NCBI GenBank assembly: GCA_026122225.1
Contig: JANEZZ010001570.1
Span: forward strand, 2,108,001 to 2,172,000
DNA from: Heloderma charlesbogerti
Taxonomy: Eukaryota; Chordata; Lepidosauria; Squamata; Helodermatidae
Length of the DNA: 64,000 nt
Direction of reading: 5' to 3'
Made by a program: the position numbers and the translations under genes. The notes beneath the pieces were generated by a model. It saw only the letters and a list, made by a program, of their open reading frames with translations. It made no database searches and was not told the DNA's origin. Below, one piece after another: positions 21,159 through 32,839 of the stretch (its first letter is position 1; each line of letters opens with the position of its first letter).

Positions 21159-22800
21159 TGTAATAATGGTGGAGCAGAACCCCTCCTACTTCCATGCTAC
21201 AGATGGGTCAAGTGCACAGAAAGGCATAAGGTTAGATGCTGAAGTGGACAGAATGGGCCCTAAGGTTAGATGACTAAGGAAAGAAAGACCACAGCGGACA
21301 GAATTTGCCTGCTTCTGGCTGATAACTGGAGTGATGTTTGCTGCTTCTACCTTGATTTTAAAAACTCTGTGAAGACCATACAGGTCTAAATAGAGAAGTA
21401 CCTCACAGCATCCACTCTAAGCATATGCATGTGTCCTGAGTGAAATTATTTATGACTGTGAATACATGTTGAAATGGACATTTGAAGTCCTGTACATTTT
21501 CCACTGAGGAAGACTATCTAGTTGAAATGCATCTGGCAAAGAATGTTCAATTCCACAGATTACTTCTGTAATTTGATATTGTAACAGGATAGAGACAACA
21601 ATTACACTGCCTGTCTGCATTCCAGAAGTTGTGATAATGTTGACTTTATGTACGCTTTTTGTTGTACAGTTTTAGTGATTTTTTTTAAAAAAATCTTGTA
21701 TACATTTTTACAGTGGTTTAACATTTGTAGTACTACCTTACACCTGCACTTTTTCTTGTGCAATGTTACGTTTATATATATTTTTAGAGTAATTGATATA
21801 TCTCATTGTTTTATTATAGCTACTCATGTGTAAAAAATTGCATACTGCCCTGATCTTTTATCTTTATCTAACTCAAGGGCATGGAAAGGCATAAGGTTAG
21901 ATGACTACGGTCCTCTTCTCCATGCAACCCACTTGTATTCAGGTCTCCATCCACAGGCAACTCTGTTCTGAAGCAGGAATAAGGTTAGGGTGGAGTGGGA
22001 CACTGGAGTGCCTTTAGTTGCATGAACAAAGCATGATAGGCAGCTGGGGATATGCATTATTACTGTGGGAACCTCCTCTTGGCTTTCTTGTGTAGATGAG
22101 TAGAATTGTAGCAGTGTCAGAGTTACTGGATTAACTTGTGTATGTTGCGGTCTTGCTACCCAGATTCATTTTTCGTATTGCCCAAACAGGAGAAAGCAGC
22201 CTTGGAATGGACTCTGGAATCTGAAGACATAGAACAGCACAAAGGGAGTGGGAAAAAGGAAGAAAGGTACATAGTTAAATAAAGGCTGTTTTTGTATAGC
22301 AACGATGTTATAGTGTAAGTATTGTTAGACTGTCAAGAATATCAATGTGCTCAACCTATTATCTCTGCAGAATACATCATTTGGTTTGTATTGCAGGGTT
22401 CCATTTTTTTAAAATGTCACCTCCTGCATGTGGAGATATACTACCCATATATCCACAAAATCCAATGATTTGTGTGCTATTCATTTCTTAAGCAATAGAT
22501 CATAATGAGATAGCACCTGGAAAAGCATTAACTATCTAGCATCCAAATAAAGCTTTAAGGTCAGCCATTCTTTAACTATGGCAATGTGAAAGGTTTGCTT
22601 ATGTTTTAATGCAGCAGGTTTCACATATCACTGCATGCAAAGACTATGTAAACAAGTAATAACTTCTTTCTCATTTTTGAAGGCTAAATCCAGCTACAGC
22701 TAAGCAGTTTATAATCTTGTGGCTTTCAAACAGAGAATTTTAAACATACAGTTAACTCTCCAAGTGGAATAAATGGGAATTAAAAGTGCGTTATAATTTA
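21159..22800. other. No gene; possible retroelement 3' remnant at 21490-21840
   Basis: Around 21500-21560, CCACTGAGGAAGACTATCTAG and TTGAAATGCATCTGGCAAAG resemble the 'GAAGAAGACT...TTGAAACGC' phrase found in some Penelope-like and LINE 3' regions. It is followed by a T-rich stretch with TATATATTTTTAG. Assignment is weak. The remainder is AT-rich and unassigned. Confidence 0.3.
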
Positions 22801-22805
22801 TATTG

Positions 22806-23092
22806 GGCAGTATCCTCTGCTGCCCATAGCCCAGTGGGACCCACTGCTAGCACAATAGGGAGATAGAAGGTTCTAAAAGCAATCCAAAATAAGTAGAAAT
22901 GCTAATTTGTGGAACAGGGCAGGTCAGCGGAACTCACAGAAGGCAGATCTGCTACCTGTTCTGATTCAGCAATGAGCATTTCCATTTGTTTCTGGGGTTG
23001 CTTTTAGAACCACTTGCTTCCTGTTGTGCTAGCAGTCAGTCCCACTGCTGCAATGGAATGAGTGGGAGTGCAGCGGCCCCATTGGATCCTGC
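22806..23092 (+). mobile_element. Palindromic MITE ('CTGCTAGCACAA' arms)
   Basis: Left arm CAGTGGGACCCACTGCTAGC, ACAATAGGGAG, GGTTCTAAAAGCAA, AGTAGAAATGCT pairs with right arm AGCATTTCCATTTG, TTGCTTTTAGAACC, CTTCCTGTTGTGCTAGCAG, CAGTCCCACTG. Arms are about 75 bp with a loop of about 80 bp. Outer sequence GCAGTATCCTCTGCTGCC faces GGATCCTGCGTAATG. Non-coding. Confidence 0.75.
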
Positions 23093-24943
23093 GTAATGCT
23101 ACTAGCCCTCAGGGCTGAACAAGATATGGACTCAGCTGCACTGATGGAAGTGGACTTACCCATGCCCTCCTTCTCACTGCAGCCCTTCCAGCCCCCTGAA
23201 AGTGCTACACAGTCAGGAGACCCCGATGAATGGGGTAAGCTGTGGGGTGTGCGTGCGTGTATTGGGCAGAGGGAACTCCCCCAAATGGAGCCCTTCTGCT
23301 TGCGTAAGGTCTTTTCCTTTCATGGAAGACAGATCCTGAATCCATCCTTTATTATTAAAAGAATACTCAAAAAGTACAATAAGATTCAAGTTGTATATAC
23401 ATTTCTAAAATTTGTTTGGTCGCATTCCTGATGTTAAAGCATTGAGGCCTCAAATAGTTATACATTCAAATCTGCTTAATACATGTTGTATTTCACTTTA
23501 GCACCTAAAGGAATGCCTACCCAATTTCTGACATATTTTACAGAACATAGCATTTCTCAAGAAACCTTTTTACTGTTCCTATTCACCACTGATGGTTGAT
23601 GTTAATAGTAAGCTGACACAGAGAATATTTAAAGGCCTGTTTTGTAGCATAAGCATTCCTGCAGATCTATGTTTTTAGTGCAAAGATGCCTCCTTGACCT
23701 ATAAAATCTGTCACATGTTTTCAGTTGTCAAAACATAGAGGTAGGTAATGGGCCATTCCGATAAGGCAGAGGAAGAATGGGCCCTTTCCCACATTTATTT
23801 CTATTGTTTTTACTCTCTCCTGGCCCTTTACAGGCAATAAAACACATAACAATCCCTTTTCTGTAAGTGCAGAAATTTTAGGGGTTTTATTTCAACTAAA
23901 ATCTATGCTTTAAATGTGTTACCAAGTTTTCCCCATAGGCTAGGCTGGCTGTTGAACTAAATGCATATTGTGAAGGATCAGCAAAGGGCCAAGATGAGCA
24001 CTGCTGGTTGCTCTTTCATTCTTTCACTGATTTTTAAACTTTACTTTAGTCTGTATTGTATGGATTGAGAAAAGACCAGAAAATTGCCTAGCTTGTTCCC
24101 ATTTATCTCATATTGTGACAAGAACATCCATAAGTAACACACCAAAGAACCAGTGAAGACAAAACTGTTTATCTCCAACAAGCTTTTAGGACTTGCTATC
24201 TGTATTCACAGAGAATAACAAAGAACCTGTTTGTAAGAAGGGATGCAATACCCAATGGGCCCTGCAGCCGATAGTCATTAGACAACTGTGGAAATGTAGC
24301 TTGAGTAACAAGTGTTGTGTATTGGCATTATGTATTGAAGCCATCCAAGGAAGAGCATGTCAATGGAGAACGTCGTCAATGCATAACCTGGGAAAACATA
24401 ACCACCCTTACAACACAATCTTTGCAATGTTTACTCAGATGTAAGACCCAGTTATTTCTATAATCAGCTCTGTCTTGAGTTACAGTCAAAATGTTACTTC
24501 AGGATTTAAGTCACTAAAATCATGCAGTGGATAGCTTTTCTTCTTCTTTTAAAGTATTAATATATACAGGTTCAAGAAGAAATATCAGTGAGAAGACAGA
24601 TTTAGTTGTTACAACCCTACTCGTAGTTGTTCAGAAATAAGCTCAGTTGTAAGCAATGGTACAACCGTAAGCAATTGTTATCACATATAAAATCATGGAA
24701 AGTGAGAAACCATAAGGCTAGTCACCAATTGAATTTTGTCTATATTCAAACACTATATCTTGCTTCCTCCTTGATGAACTGAAAGTTGCTGCACAGGTGG
24801 CCCAGTGCATATGATGCACTGTTCCCAAAACCCACACCTGGTAGCTTGGCAATTTACTGAGGAGGTCCTTGAGATAAAGAGCTGGTTTACATATTATAAA
24901 TATCATATGGTGTCTACATGGAGGTGGGGGATGGTGTACTTAC
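23093..24943. other. No gene recognised
   Basis: AT-rich. A 111-codon frame at 23096-23431 and an 83-codon frame at 24193-24444 show no family signature or splice context that I trust. The stretch GGGCCATTCCGATAAGG at 23750 and AATGGGCCCTTTCCC at 23786 may be MITE ends but do not pair well. Confidence 0.35.
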
Positions 24944-25680
24944 GGCAGGGGTGGGGAACCTATTTTGGCCTGAGGGCCATATTCACACCAAGAAGGGATG
25001 TCAGGGGCTGCATGCCAGCAGTAGGCAGGGCCCTAGTTACCCTTACTCTCCTTCCTATGCCCCTTCCATTTACACACACCACATCCCACCATTCATACTA
25101 CAAACACAACATCATCCAAACATACACACACACACACACACACACCCTTTACACCTTTTTACACACACATACACTTTTACACACCTTTACACCCATTTAC
25201 ACACGCACACTCCAGGCATTCCTCAGGAACTGGTTCTGTGCACCCCATACCTTGGGAAAGGCAAGAGATATGTACAGCTGGCCTCCTCAAGAGCCACCCC
25301 TCTGAGGTATTCCAGATGTCCCGAAGTGATGGCTCCCCCTGAAGCGCACACTGTGCATCCCTTGCCTTCCCTGGCAGGTAAGGTGAGCAGTATCTGGAGC
25401 CTCTGGGAACTGCTGCTTTGAGGCACCTGGAGCACCTCAAAGTGATGGCTCCCTGAGAAGCAGCTTCTCCTCTCTCTGGAGTGCTTCCATGCTACATCAG
25501 CCATCTCTGAGTAGCAGTCAAGTCTCCCGAACATCTTAGAAGTTACTGCCATTTGGGGGATTGCCAGTGCAACACAGAAGCACTACAGCAAAAAGATGAA
25601 AAGTAACAGGGTGTTGGCATCAAAAAGGAGGTGTTCCCAAAAGGAAGGGCTTCGTGGGCCAGGTTAGGCCAATAGGCAGG
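24944..25680 (+). mobile_element. hAT-like MITE ('CAGGGGTGGGGAACC' end), decayed
   Basis: The left end GCAGGGGTGGGGAACCTATT, GGCCTGAGGGCCATATTC is a well-known type of reptile nonautonomous DNA element end. Near the right, GGGCTTCGTGGGCCAGG, TTAGGCCAATAGGC reads as the opposite end on the other strand. The interior has an ACAC-rich zone (25123-25210) and a region with three GATGGCTCCC-type repeats (about 25328-25455). Boundaries are approximate. Confidence 0.5.
25123..25210 (+). repeat. (AC)n microsatellite with TTTACACAC-type extension
   Basis: (AC)12 at 25123-25146, then a variable series of TTTACACC/ACACACAT units to about 25210. Confidence 0.85.
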
Positions 25681-26973
25681 TAATTTTCCCATGGCTGACG
25701 TATAGCAGTCTGATAATTGTCACAGCAAGAGGCATTACATGTTGTAATATGTACCTCATAATAGTATATGTCAAATTGGATGCTACATCATTTGCCTCTT
25801 TGTAGAATCCCTGGTCCATGTGTGCCAGTTGTCTTGGAACATGCCAGTGGTAATGGCCAGCCCCACCTTCCAATCATGCCCACAGCAGTTTATTTGCTCG
25901 CTTATTCATTGTTGTTTTATGAAGCAAAAGGATGTGTGCACATCCACACATAAAACCTTTTAATTTCAATGGAATTTAAGCATGCCTAATGTTTTTAGAT
26001 TGGGACTTCTTCTTTTGGTCAGCAATTGGACAGGGAAAAATGACAGGAAACCAGAGAGCTAAACATCTGTTTTGGTTGCAGCAGCTAATAAGTCATCAGG
26101 ATAGGATACAAGGCACTGATACAAGAGGCGGGCTCTCCGGCATCTCTCCCCAAAAATCAAGGATTAGCAATCCAGGAAGGGATTTCAAAAACATACATAG
26201 GATTAAAAGAACAATGTGTGCATTCAGGGCCCACATATCATTGCTTCTTGCCTGTAGCTGACAAGAAACGTCAGCAAATGAATCCTTTAGCTCACTTGCT
26301 ACGCTTACTATAAAACTGCTCTTCCAGCCATAAAATGGCATTTAGTGTGGCTGGGATATCAAAGGCTTTGGATCTTTCTTTTGTGCTACCATCATGGTTT
26401 CACCTTTCTGTAGAAGTGTTTTGCATATCATTTCATATATGAGTGCATATCTTCCTCTGAATTAACTCTTGCTAAAACATACACACACAGTGACTTTGAG
26501 ACAGCAGCATTCTGCCCAGGAGCTGACAGGACCTAAGAATATTCTGCTCTCTAAAGAATTGCACTTAACATGGGAGACTGTGCCGAATGCCTCGTGTGTC
26601 ACAATGACCTCTTTTAATACTGATGATTGTTCCCTGAAACTGCATGCCTGATAGAATGACTCAGAAGGATTGGCTGTGGAATGGATTTATCTACTGCATC
26701 ATTTGATAGCTTCCCTTGATCAGAAATGTAGATACCTTGCAGTTACCACAATTCAACCCTGCTACAACATTTAGATGAAACTCACACTACATCGTCCCAA
26801 TCTGGTGCACAGTTTTGGTGCACACTAGAACTGTGTGAAGTATAAAAAATGTGGGTTACGAATCATGGCATGTTTGGTGTGCCTGGCATGTTGGAAGTAA
26901 CGACTATTGAAAACTCTTTCAAAGCAGCTTTTGGGACCATTGTGTAAGATTTTTTTCCAGTTTTATTTTAAAA

Positions 26974-26974
<1 letters not shown>

Positions 26975-27006
<32 letters not shown>
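26975..27006 (+). repeat. (GA)n microsatellite
   Basis: About sixteen uninterrupted AG dinucleotides after a T/A-rich stretch. Confidence 0.95.
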
Positions 27007-27013
<7 letters not shown>

Positions 27014-27085
27014 CATGTACCGGTTAAGAAAAGATATTGTCTCTGATTTGTGAATAACTTGGATGCTGAGGTCAGAACTAGACAC

Positions 27086-27116
27086 TATATATGTGTGTGT
27101 GTGCGCGTGTGCACAC
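27086..27116 (+). repeat. (TG)n microsatellite, interrupted
   Basis: TATATATGTGTGTGTGTGCG followed by CGTGTGCACAC. Confidence 0.85.
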
Positions 27117-28082
27117 AGCCTGTGCTGAGAACAGTTCTATCCCCCCGCAACCCATCATTCTGTCTAGCCGAGGATGCGCAACTTCAGGAAGTCTGGGGGC
27201 AATTTTTGTCACCCAGCCCCCCACCCCAGGTCACAGGCTGCCAGGCAACACAAACAAAATGAATTAGTTTCATTTTTCATTTCAGGATATGGGGGCATTG
27301 GATGGCAGCAGCTCTAGTACAACTTACCCATGCTTGGATGTCACAACATTGGGATTGCCTGGTCATGTTCATATCATAGGCTACTTATGGAGGGTAGCAG
27401 AATACACATTTTTATGACATCTGAACACAAGTATGCTGTATTGAACATTACAGAAGCATAGCAGAACCAAGCAAACAGCTGCTATTTTGGCTCCTATATC
27501 ATCATATTTGGTTCCAGCCTGGAGAGTGAACAAAATCATACATTTAATTTTAATCTGCTTATGATTTGACAAAAATGACAGTCTAAAAAACAACACAAGA
27601 AGTTCATTATATGCATCTCAATATCATCCACTGTCCTCTCTCTGCTCTTAGTCACTGACTGAATGAGGAACATCAGAAAATTAGATTACCAAAATATTTG
27701 TTACAAAAAGCACTGTAACAGAGACATAAACCATAAAGATGTTTACCCTGGAGAAATTGTGTCCTAAAATGCACTCAAAAGTTATATGCAAGTTGAGCCG
27801 CAGAAGGAAATCTCTTTAAACGCTGCCCTGGGCAATGGCATGACCTTAAAGCAGATTACAGCTCCAGTAACTTGCTTTGCATTTTATGGAATTGCTTGGA
27901 AGGAAGAATGCTAAAACAAAGGATACAGCCTGGATTACTAGAACAACAAAAAAACTCATAACCTAGTGGGGAATGATGAATAATTTTGATACGTACACTT
28001 TTATTGGCAGGGGAGGTTCTGCTCTACATTCCTGTGTTTACTCTGGTAGCATCCACCAGGGAAGGGGTGGGCAACTTTTGGC

Positions 28083-28586
28083 TGGGGATGTTGGAGGAAT
28101 CCGGTTGAGCAGTGGAGTTCGATGAGTTTTTGTCAGCTTAGCCCCCCAGACTCCACTCCATCCTCTTCCAGCTGGCCCAACTCGGTGTGCAATGAGTTGG
28201 GACAGCTGGCAGAATTTCTGTAATTTTGGGGGGCATAAAATAACATTTGCCCAAATTTGCATAATGTGCACATGTTATGGCTGCAAATTTGCATAATTGT
28301 GAAAATTACAGCCATAACTTGTGCACATTATGCAAATTTGCACAATTTACACCCAAAATTGGTGCAAATGAAGCAAATTACAACTGTGGGTTGCACAAAT
28401 GGCGCCCATGGGCACCACACCGGGGATCCTGGGGGAAATGGGTGATTTTAGAAGAAAACCCCATCAAGTTCCCAGATTTCAGGAAAAAAACTGCAGCATG
28501 GCTCGCAAATGCAAGCCAAGCTGGGAACTCCGGGAAAATCTGATGAGTCCCAAAAGGGCCGGATTTCCCTGCAATGGCTATCCCTA
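28083..28586 (+). mobile_element. hAT-like MITE (504 bp) nested in another MITE
   Basis: Ends TGGGGATGTTGG on the left and CTATCCCTA on the right (TAGGGATAG on the other strand). Further in, GGAATCCGG faces CCGGATTTCC. It is flanked by 8-bp duplications CTTTTGGC (28075-28082) and CTTGTGGC (28587-28594), one mismatch. The 8-bp duplication plus TAGGGAT-type terminus supports hAT. GC-rich ends surround a long central hairpin. No transposase. Confidence 0.8.
28252..28340 (+). repeat. Long hairpin, 32-bp arms with one mismatch
   Basis: Left arm 28252-28283 (CAAATTTGCATAATGTGCAC then ATGTTATGGCTG) pairs with 28309-28340 (CAGCCATAACTTGTGCAC then ATTATGCAAATTTG). The 25-base loop again begins CAAATTTGCATAATT. 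Outside, TAATTTTGGG and ACCCAAAATT extend the stem. Confidence 0.9.
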
Positions 28587-28815
28587 CTTGTGGCCCTCCA
28601 GATTTCTGGCCTACAACTCCCATGATCCCTCATCATTGGCTATGCTGACTAGGACTGATGGGATTGTAGGCCAAAACAACTGGAGGACTACAAGTTGCCC
28701 AACCCCTAAGCTAGGATGATGGGAAGGGCTGTCTTCGTAATGGCATCGATATCCCTCTGGAATGCTCTCTTGAGACGGATGCACAACTAACTTCTCTAGC
28801 TATATTTTGTCATCC

Positions 28816-28825
28816 TGTGTGTGTA

Positions 28826-28880
<55 letters not shown>
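28816..28880 (+). repeat. Compound (GT)n(AT)n microsatellite
   Basis: About 17 GT units with one GTAT interruption run directly into about 15 AT units. Confidence 0.95.
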
Positions 28881-28883
<3 letters not shown>

Positions 28884-29565
28884 GACATTCTCCAATAACA
28901 TTTTCCAGATGTTGGCTTCACCACTAGTTTGGTTGAGAACTAGTGATTCTCCCCAGGCTACCTGGAGTGCTTCATAGCTTGAGAAAAAACGGAATCTGGG
29001 TATACCTTTTCAATCTGTCTAACCACTGTACCACACACTTTCTACACTACTCATTTGTTAGTAGCATATATAATGATTGACTGACAATAATGATTCATCT
29101 TGGTATTGACTTCAGTCCAGAATAGCAGTAAAATTCACTATAACTTGGATCCTTTAAAAATAATTGCTTAAGAAGCATGATTTCTGCCTGCTCTATGTTT
29201 GTTCTTTGAACATGTAAACATGGGTTGATGTATGGGGTAGTGCACCCTCCCATGGGGGTTGGCATTTCTAACCACAATGTCAGCTGCACCTGTGGAAGTC
29301 TATATACACCAGAATCAGAATGGAAGCAATCCTGGAAAGGGGCTTCAGGCTATTGGGAAGATCCATACTCAATCTATTTAGAAAGATAATACTGACGTAC
29401 TAAAAATGTACTAAGCGCTTTTACAAAACCTGAACAAGTTCATCCTAAAGCAGCTTGCAATATACAAGAGTAAGAATAAGTCAAAATGAAAGGAAATGGA
29501 AAATAGAGGGAACATAGAACAAAAAGATGGCACTGGTGTCGCACTCAAACTGAGGATGGTAAACA
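28881..29565. other. No gene recognised
   Basis: Non-coding; nothing assignable. Confidence 0.4.
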
Positions 29566-29569
29566 CTGG

Positions 29570-30023
29570 CTAAGAGAGCAATCCTGTGGTCCGTGGGTGA
29601 GTGTCCCAGGGACCATAGGTTTGCTAAAAAAAAACCTTCCAAGGCTGGAAATGGGGCTCTAACCTCAGAAGGGGGAGTCAGAGATCCGCACTCCACCTCC
29701 ACCCCCTCACAGTTGACATGGAGGGAACTGTGCCAGCTGCCTCTCCAAGGTCAAAAGTCAATCTCAGAGAAGGGGAAAAGGGGATGTTCCGGTGGGCAGG
29801 GATGGGAGGAGAGGGATAAGTATGATTTACTCCATACATCCTCCTCCAGCCTCCTCCCCTTCCTTCCCCCTCCAAAATATAGGAGATCAAGGTGGGGGGA
29901 AAGATTGCCTCCGCTGCTCCTCCTGCCTGCCAGCGTCAATCTGGCAGGGCATAGGAATCTTGGAAGCCTCCGGGTCCAGGGGCTTCTGAGCAGTGAGAGC
30001 AGTCCATAGGATTGCACCCTAAA
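29570..30023 (+). mobile_element. MITE with 'GAGCAATCCTATG' inverted ends
   Basis: Left AGAGAGCAATCCTGTGGTC, right CCATAGGATTGCACCCTAA. The interior is polarised, with purine-rich GGGATGGGAGGAGAGGG followed by pyrimidine-rich CCTCCCCTTCCTTCCCCCTC, and then CCTGCCAGCG, GTCAATCTGGCAGG. A related copy is at 59208-59618. Frames on both strands are chance products of the C/G-rich interior. Confidence 0.65.
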
Positions 30024-30790
30024 TTACAGATTGTGTGTGTACGCACACAGACACACACACTGAAATACCTGAGATATAGGAGACAAAACAGCCGAATTTG
30101 AAGATTCTAAATATTTTAGAAACAATTCTACAAGTTCTTAAAAAAGAGAAGAGAACAAAAAAAAATTATGTAGAAGGAAGAATATCCAAGCATGGGAAGA
30201 AGCAAGAGACAAAGAACAACAATTTTGGGCCTAACATGGAGAAGAGCCAGATGGAAGAATGACCAAACTACAACAGAAATCAATAAGATAAGGAGTACTT
30301 GTAAGAAAAGGAGTACCTGTGGAGAGTCTTAAAGGTGAAAAGAACAAAAAATGGAGAATACAAGGTAAACTAGAGCTTAAGCGAAGAGAACAGCACACAG
30401 AATCCCAGTTAAATTTTTGGCAATAGCCTGATTATTTGTTTCAGGTAATCCCCTGCTCCTTTATAGGGCTTTTAAGTCTCAGGAGCTATGGAATACTTTT
30501 GTTTGTATGCATGCCTTTTACTTTCAAATGCATATGGTCTTAACTGAATCAGGGCACAAGCCTAAAAAGAGAATTAAAAAAGAAGAGTTTATTTATCACA
30601 TGCAAAGAAAAGTAAGGAATTGTTTTGAGTTAGAGCCAACATGATTAGGTAGTAAATGGGGGGGGGGCATTATTAATAGTTGGGGTAAATGTGTATGTTC
30701 AAAGACAGAGATGAGAGATTTTGGCATGTAAGAATTGAGAGAGGCTCTGGAGAGAACAATAATTTAGGCCCTCAGAATATTTTGCTTAAT
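30024..30790. other. No gene recognised; A-rich
   Basis: A short TGTGTGTGTACGCACACAGAC palindrome-like microsatellite occurs at 30031-30058, then A-rich purine sequence and a G10 run near 30658-30667. The purine bias suggests an old A-rich LINE portion on the plus strand, but no motif is readable. Confidence 0.35.
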
Positions 30791-30791
30791 C

Positions 30792-31047
30792 AGTGGGCCC
30801 CTTCACATGATCAAATAGCCCACCTTGGCTTACAAAAGCCACGGTGAGCTGCGGGGTGAGCTGTGGTTCAGTTCTTTCCAAAAACGGAGTATGCGTTATG
30901 CGAGGGTTGTTTAAAATTCACACAACCCTGCTGCCTGGTTTTGCATGACACAAGTGTTATAAGCCACAGGGAGATGCTGAATATGCAAACTCCACAGCCC
31001 ACTGTGACTTAAATAAGCCATGGTGGGCTATTTTGATTGTTTGAACC
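30792..31047 (+). mobile_element. Palindromic MITE ('AATAGCCCACC' arms)
   Basis: Left arm ATGATCAAATAGCCCACCTT, GGCTTACAAAAGCCACGGTG pairs with right arm CCCACTGTGACTTAAATAAG, CCATGGTGGGCTATTTTGAT, TGTTTGAACC. The outer end is GGGCCCCTTCACAT. Non-coding. A related, weaker one is at 40599-40812. Confidence 0.7.
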
Positions 31048-31867
31048 AGGTCAATATCACCATGTCAAAGAATGAGAAAATGGTGATAAAGGGAGATGGA
31101 AGAAGAGAAGCTTTTGGAAAGACAGAAGAATACGGGGGGGGGGCAGGTTTACTAATAGACAAGGAACCTGAGAATATTGATGCATTTCTGTCCTTCAATA
31201 GAAAAAACAATGCTGTTCTCAAAGATATGATGTTACAGAAAGGAATCACAATCTGATTAATATGAATATACTATGAACTTGCAGGAACAGTAGTAATTTT
31301 CACACACTCTCCCTCCAGAAGTAGTAGCAATATAAAAAGTCTTGGTTATGTATGGCATAAACTGAAGCCAGGGGAAATTTCAGCATTTTATAAAGGCTTT
31401 TTGCTGCCATCTTTTGAATATAGTTCTCTGTTCCTCTGGCTTGACAAAGATATTATACAGCAGAGAACCACTGCAATGATTTATGTATTTGGAAGGCATA
31501 CTTATTTCAGAAAATAAAAAGACACTACAGGAGGTCTGGATTCTACAGTAAATTGAGATAGAGAAACAACCATATTGAACTACACCATATGAACATATAG
31601 GGAGAATAACGTAGCTATTTGAATTTCAGTGGGGAAAGAAATGTGAGGAAAGTTGGGCTCTGAAGGAAGTGTACTTATCTTCTGCAAACAACAGAGCCCT
31701 GTAAACAACCTGAGCAATTTCAAAATGAAACAATAAAGCAATATGATTTAATCCCCCGCCCCTTCAAACATCCATGGTTTTGAGAATGATTATTTTAACC
31801 TCTTTATGTTATTATTTAATACAATAGCATCATCTGATATTTTTCCCCTGCCAAAAATTGTGCTGGC
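31048..31867. other. No gene recognised
   Basis: A 78-codon plus-strand frame at 31020-31256 (FDCLNQVNITMSKNEKMV...) begins inside the MITE and has no family match I know. The rest is AT-rich. Confidence 0.35.
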
Positions 31868-32022
31868 TAGGGAGGTGGTGGGCTCTCCCACACTGGAGGC
31901 ATTCAAGACTAGGCTGGATAGCCATCTGTCAGGGATGCTCTGACTTGGATTCCTGCATTGAGCAGGGGGTTGGACTCAATGGTCTTGTAGGCCCCTTCCA
32001 ACCCTACTATTCTATGATTCTA
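31868..32022 (+). repeat. CR1 LINE 3' end
   Basis: GGGAGGTGGTGGGCTCTCCC, ACTGGAGGCATTCAAGACTA, GGCTGGATAGCCATCTGTC, GGTTGGACTCAATGG, CCTTCCAACCC and the diagnostic terminal ATTCTATGATTCTA. This is the classical amniote CR1 C-terminus and 3' UTR. It is a 5'-truncated copy of about 155 bp. Confidence 0.9.
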
Positions 32023-32102
32023 AGAGCTATGAGCTGGATGCCCACTATCTTTCAGCCTTGGAAAAAAAGTAGTGGTGGAGGAGGTTGTAGTATTTTTTTT
32101 TT

Positions 32103-32283
32103 TTTATCCAACTCTTCCTCCAAGGAGGTTGTGATGGCTTACATTGTAATCTCCCCACCCCCGATTTTAGACCAAGATAATGATTTCCCAAATTTCCCAG
32201 TGAACTTCATGGGTGAATGGAGATTCAAACCCACTTGTCCTGAATCCTAGTCCAACACTGTATCCATTGCACACATTGGCTTA
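32103..32283 (-). repeat. tRNA-headed SINE ('GTGTAGTGGTTAAGAG' type), minus strand
   Basis: In the given strand: CCTCCAAGGAGGTTGTGATGG, GTGAACTTCATGGGTGAATG, GAGATTCAAACCCACTTGTC, CTAGTCCAACACTGTATCC, ATTGCACACATTGGC. Reversed, it begins with a tRNA-like head with a B box GGTTTGAATCTCC and ends at the 'CACCTTGAGCTCCTTGG' tail. Same family as 32515-32702. Confidence 0.7.
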
Positions 32284-32384
32284 ATAAGCAATAAACAATA
32301 TGAACTCAATATTGAAGGGATGCCTAATGCTACATCATGGGTTTATAGCAAATATGAGGTTCAAAACAGGGACTTCATGAGTCA

Positions 32385-32512
32385 TGGCTTAGCCTCATAG
32401 CTCCTGTCTCTATAATATGGAAATAATAATACTGGATTACCTTACATGACTGTAGAAAGAATTATTGAGAACATGTACATAAAGCACTTCGAACAATTAT
32501 AGAAAGCACCAT
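32385..32512 (+). repeat. MIR-type SINE, 3' part
   Basis: TAGCCTCATAGCTCCTGTC, ATAATATGGAAATAATAATACT, GATTACCTTACATGACTG, GAACATGTACATAAAGCAC, TTCGAACAATTATAGAAAGC parallels the MIR core and 3' end ('CTCATCTGTAAAATGGGGATAATAATA ... ATGTAAAGCGCTTAGAA'). An ancient amniote SINE, strongly diverged. Confidence 0.7.
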
Positions 32513-32514
32513 AG

Positions 32515-32702
32515 GGCCAGTGCAGTGTATTTATTAGAATGTTGGACCAGGCACAGGGAGACCGACTCAGCCTCAATGGTCACTATCTCTCTAGCCAAAT
32601 CTACCTCATAAGGCTGCTGTGAGGATAAAATAGGGGTGGGGGGAGTACACCACCTTGAATTTGTTGGAAAATGCACAGGAAAAAAAATTAAATATATTTT
32701 CA
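32515..32702 (+). repeat. tRNA-headed SINE, plus strand
   Basis: CCAGTGCAGTGTATTTATTAG, AATGTTGGACCAGG, GAGACCGACTCAGCC, CTACCTCATAAGGCTGCTG, TGAGGATAAAATAGGGG, CACCACCTTGAATTTGTTGG and an A-rich end. The head is internally shortened. It sits in opposite orientation to 32103-32283, with a MIR between them. Confidence 0.65.
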
Positions 32703-32839
32703 TTATCAAAATATGGTGAAAACTGTCTGGCTCATTAGCAACGAAGGATTAAAGTACATGGAGTCCTTAAATTCCTCATACTTTGGATCTTCTCTTGTTC
32801 ATTTACTGACTCTTCTCTGCAGCACCTATTAGTAGACAC

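Larger units (their letters stand above)
25681..28055. other. No gene recognised
   Basis: Non-coding. It contains two microsatellites, listed separately. Short open frames on both strands have no known motifs. Confidence 0.4.
28056..28716 (+). mobile_element. Palindromic MITE ('ACAACTCCCATGATCCC'), split by a nested element
   Basis: Left end AGGGAAGGGGTGGGCAAC. After the nested insertion (28083-28586) it resumes with TGGCCCTCCAGATTTCTGG, CCTACAACTCCCATGATCCC, a TTGGCTATGCTGACTAGG centre, GACTGATGGGATTGTAGG and the closing TTGCCCAACCCCTAAG. The two ends AAGGGGTGGGCAAC and GTTGCCCAACCCCT are inverted repeats. Same family as 5386-5510. Confidence 0.75.

Noticed and set aside
29593..30009. 138-codon plus-strand frame at 29593-30009
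   Set aside because: It lies within a MITE with matching copy at 59208, where the frame is not kept.
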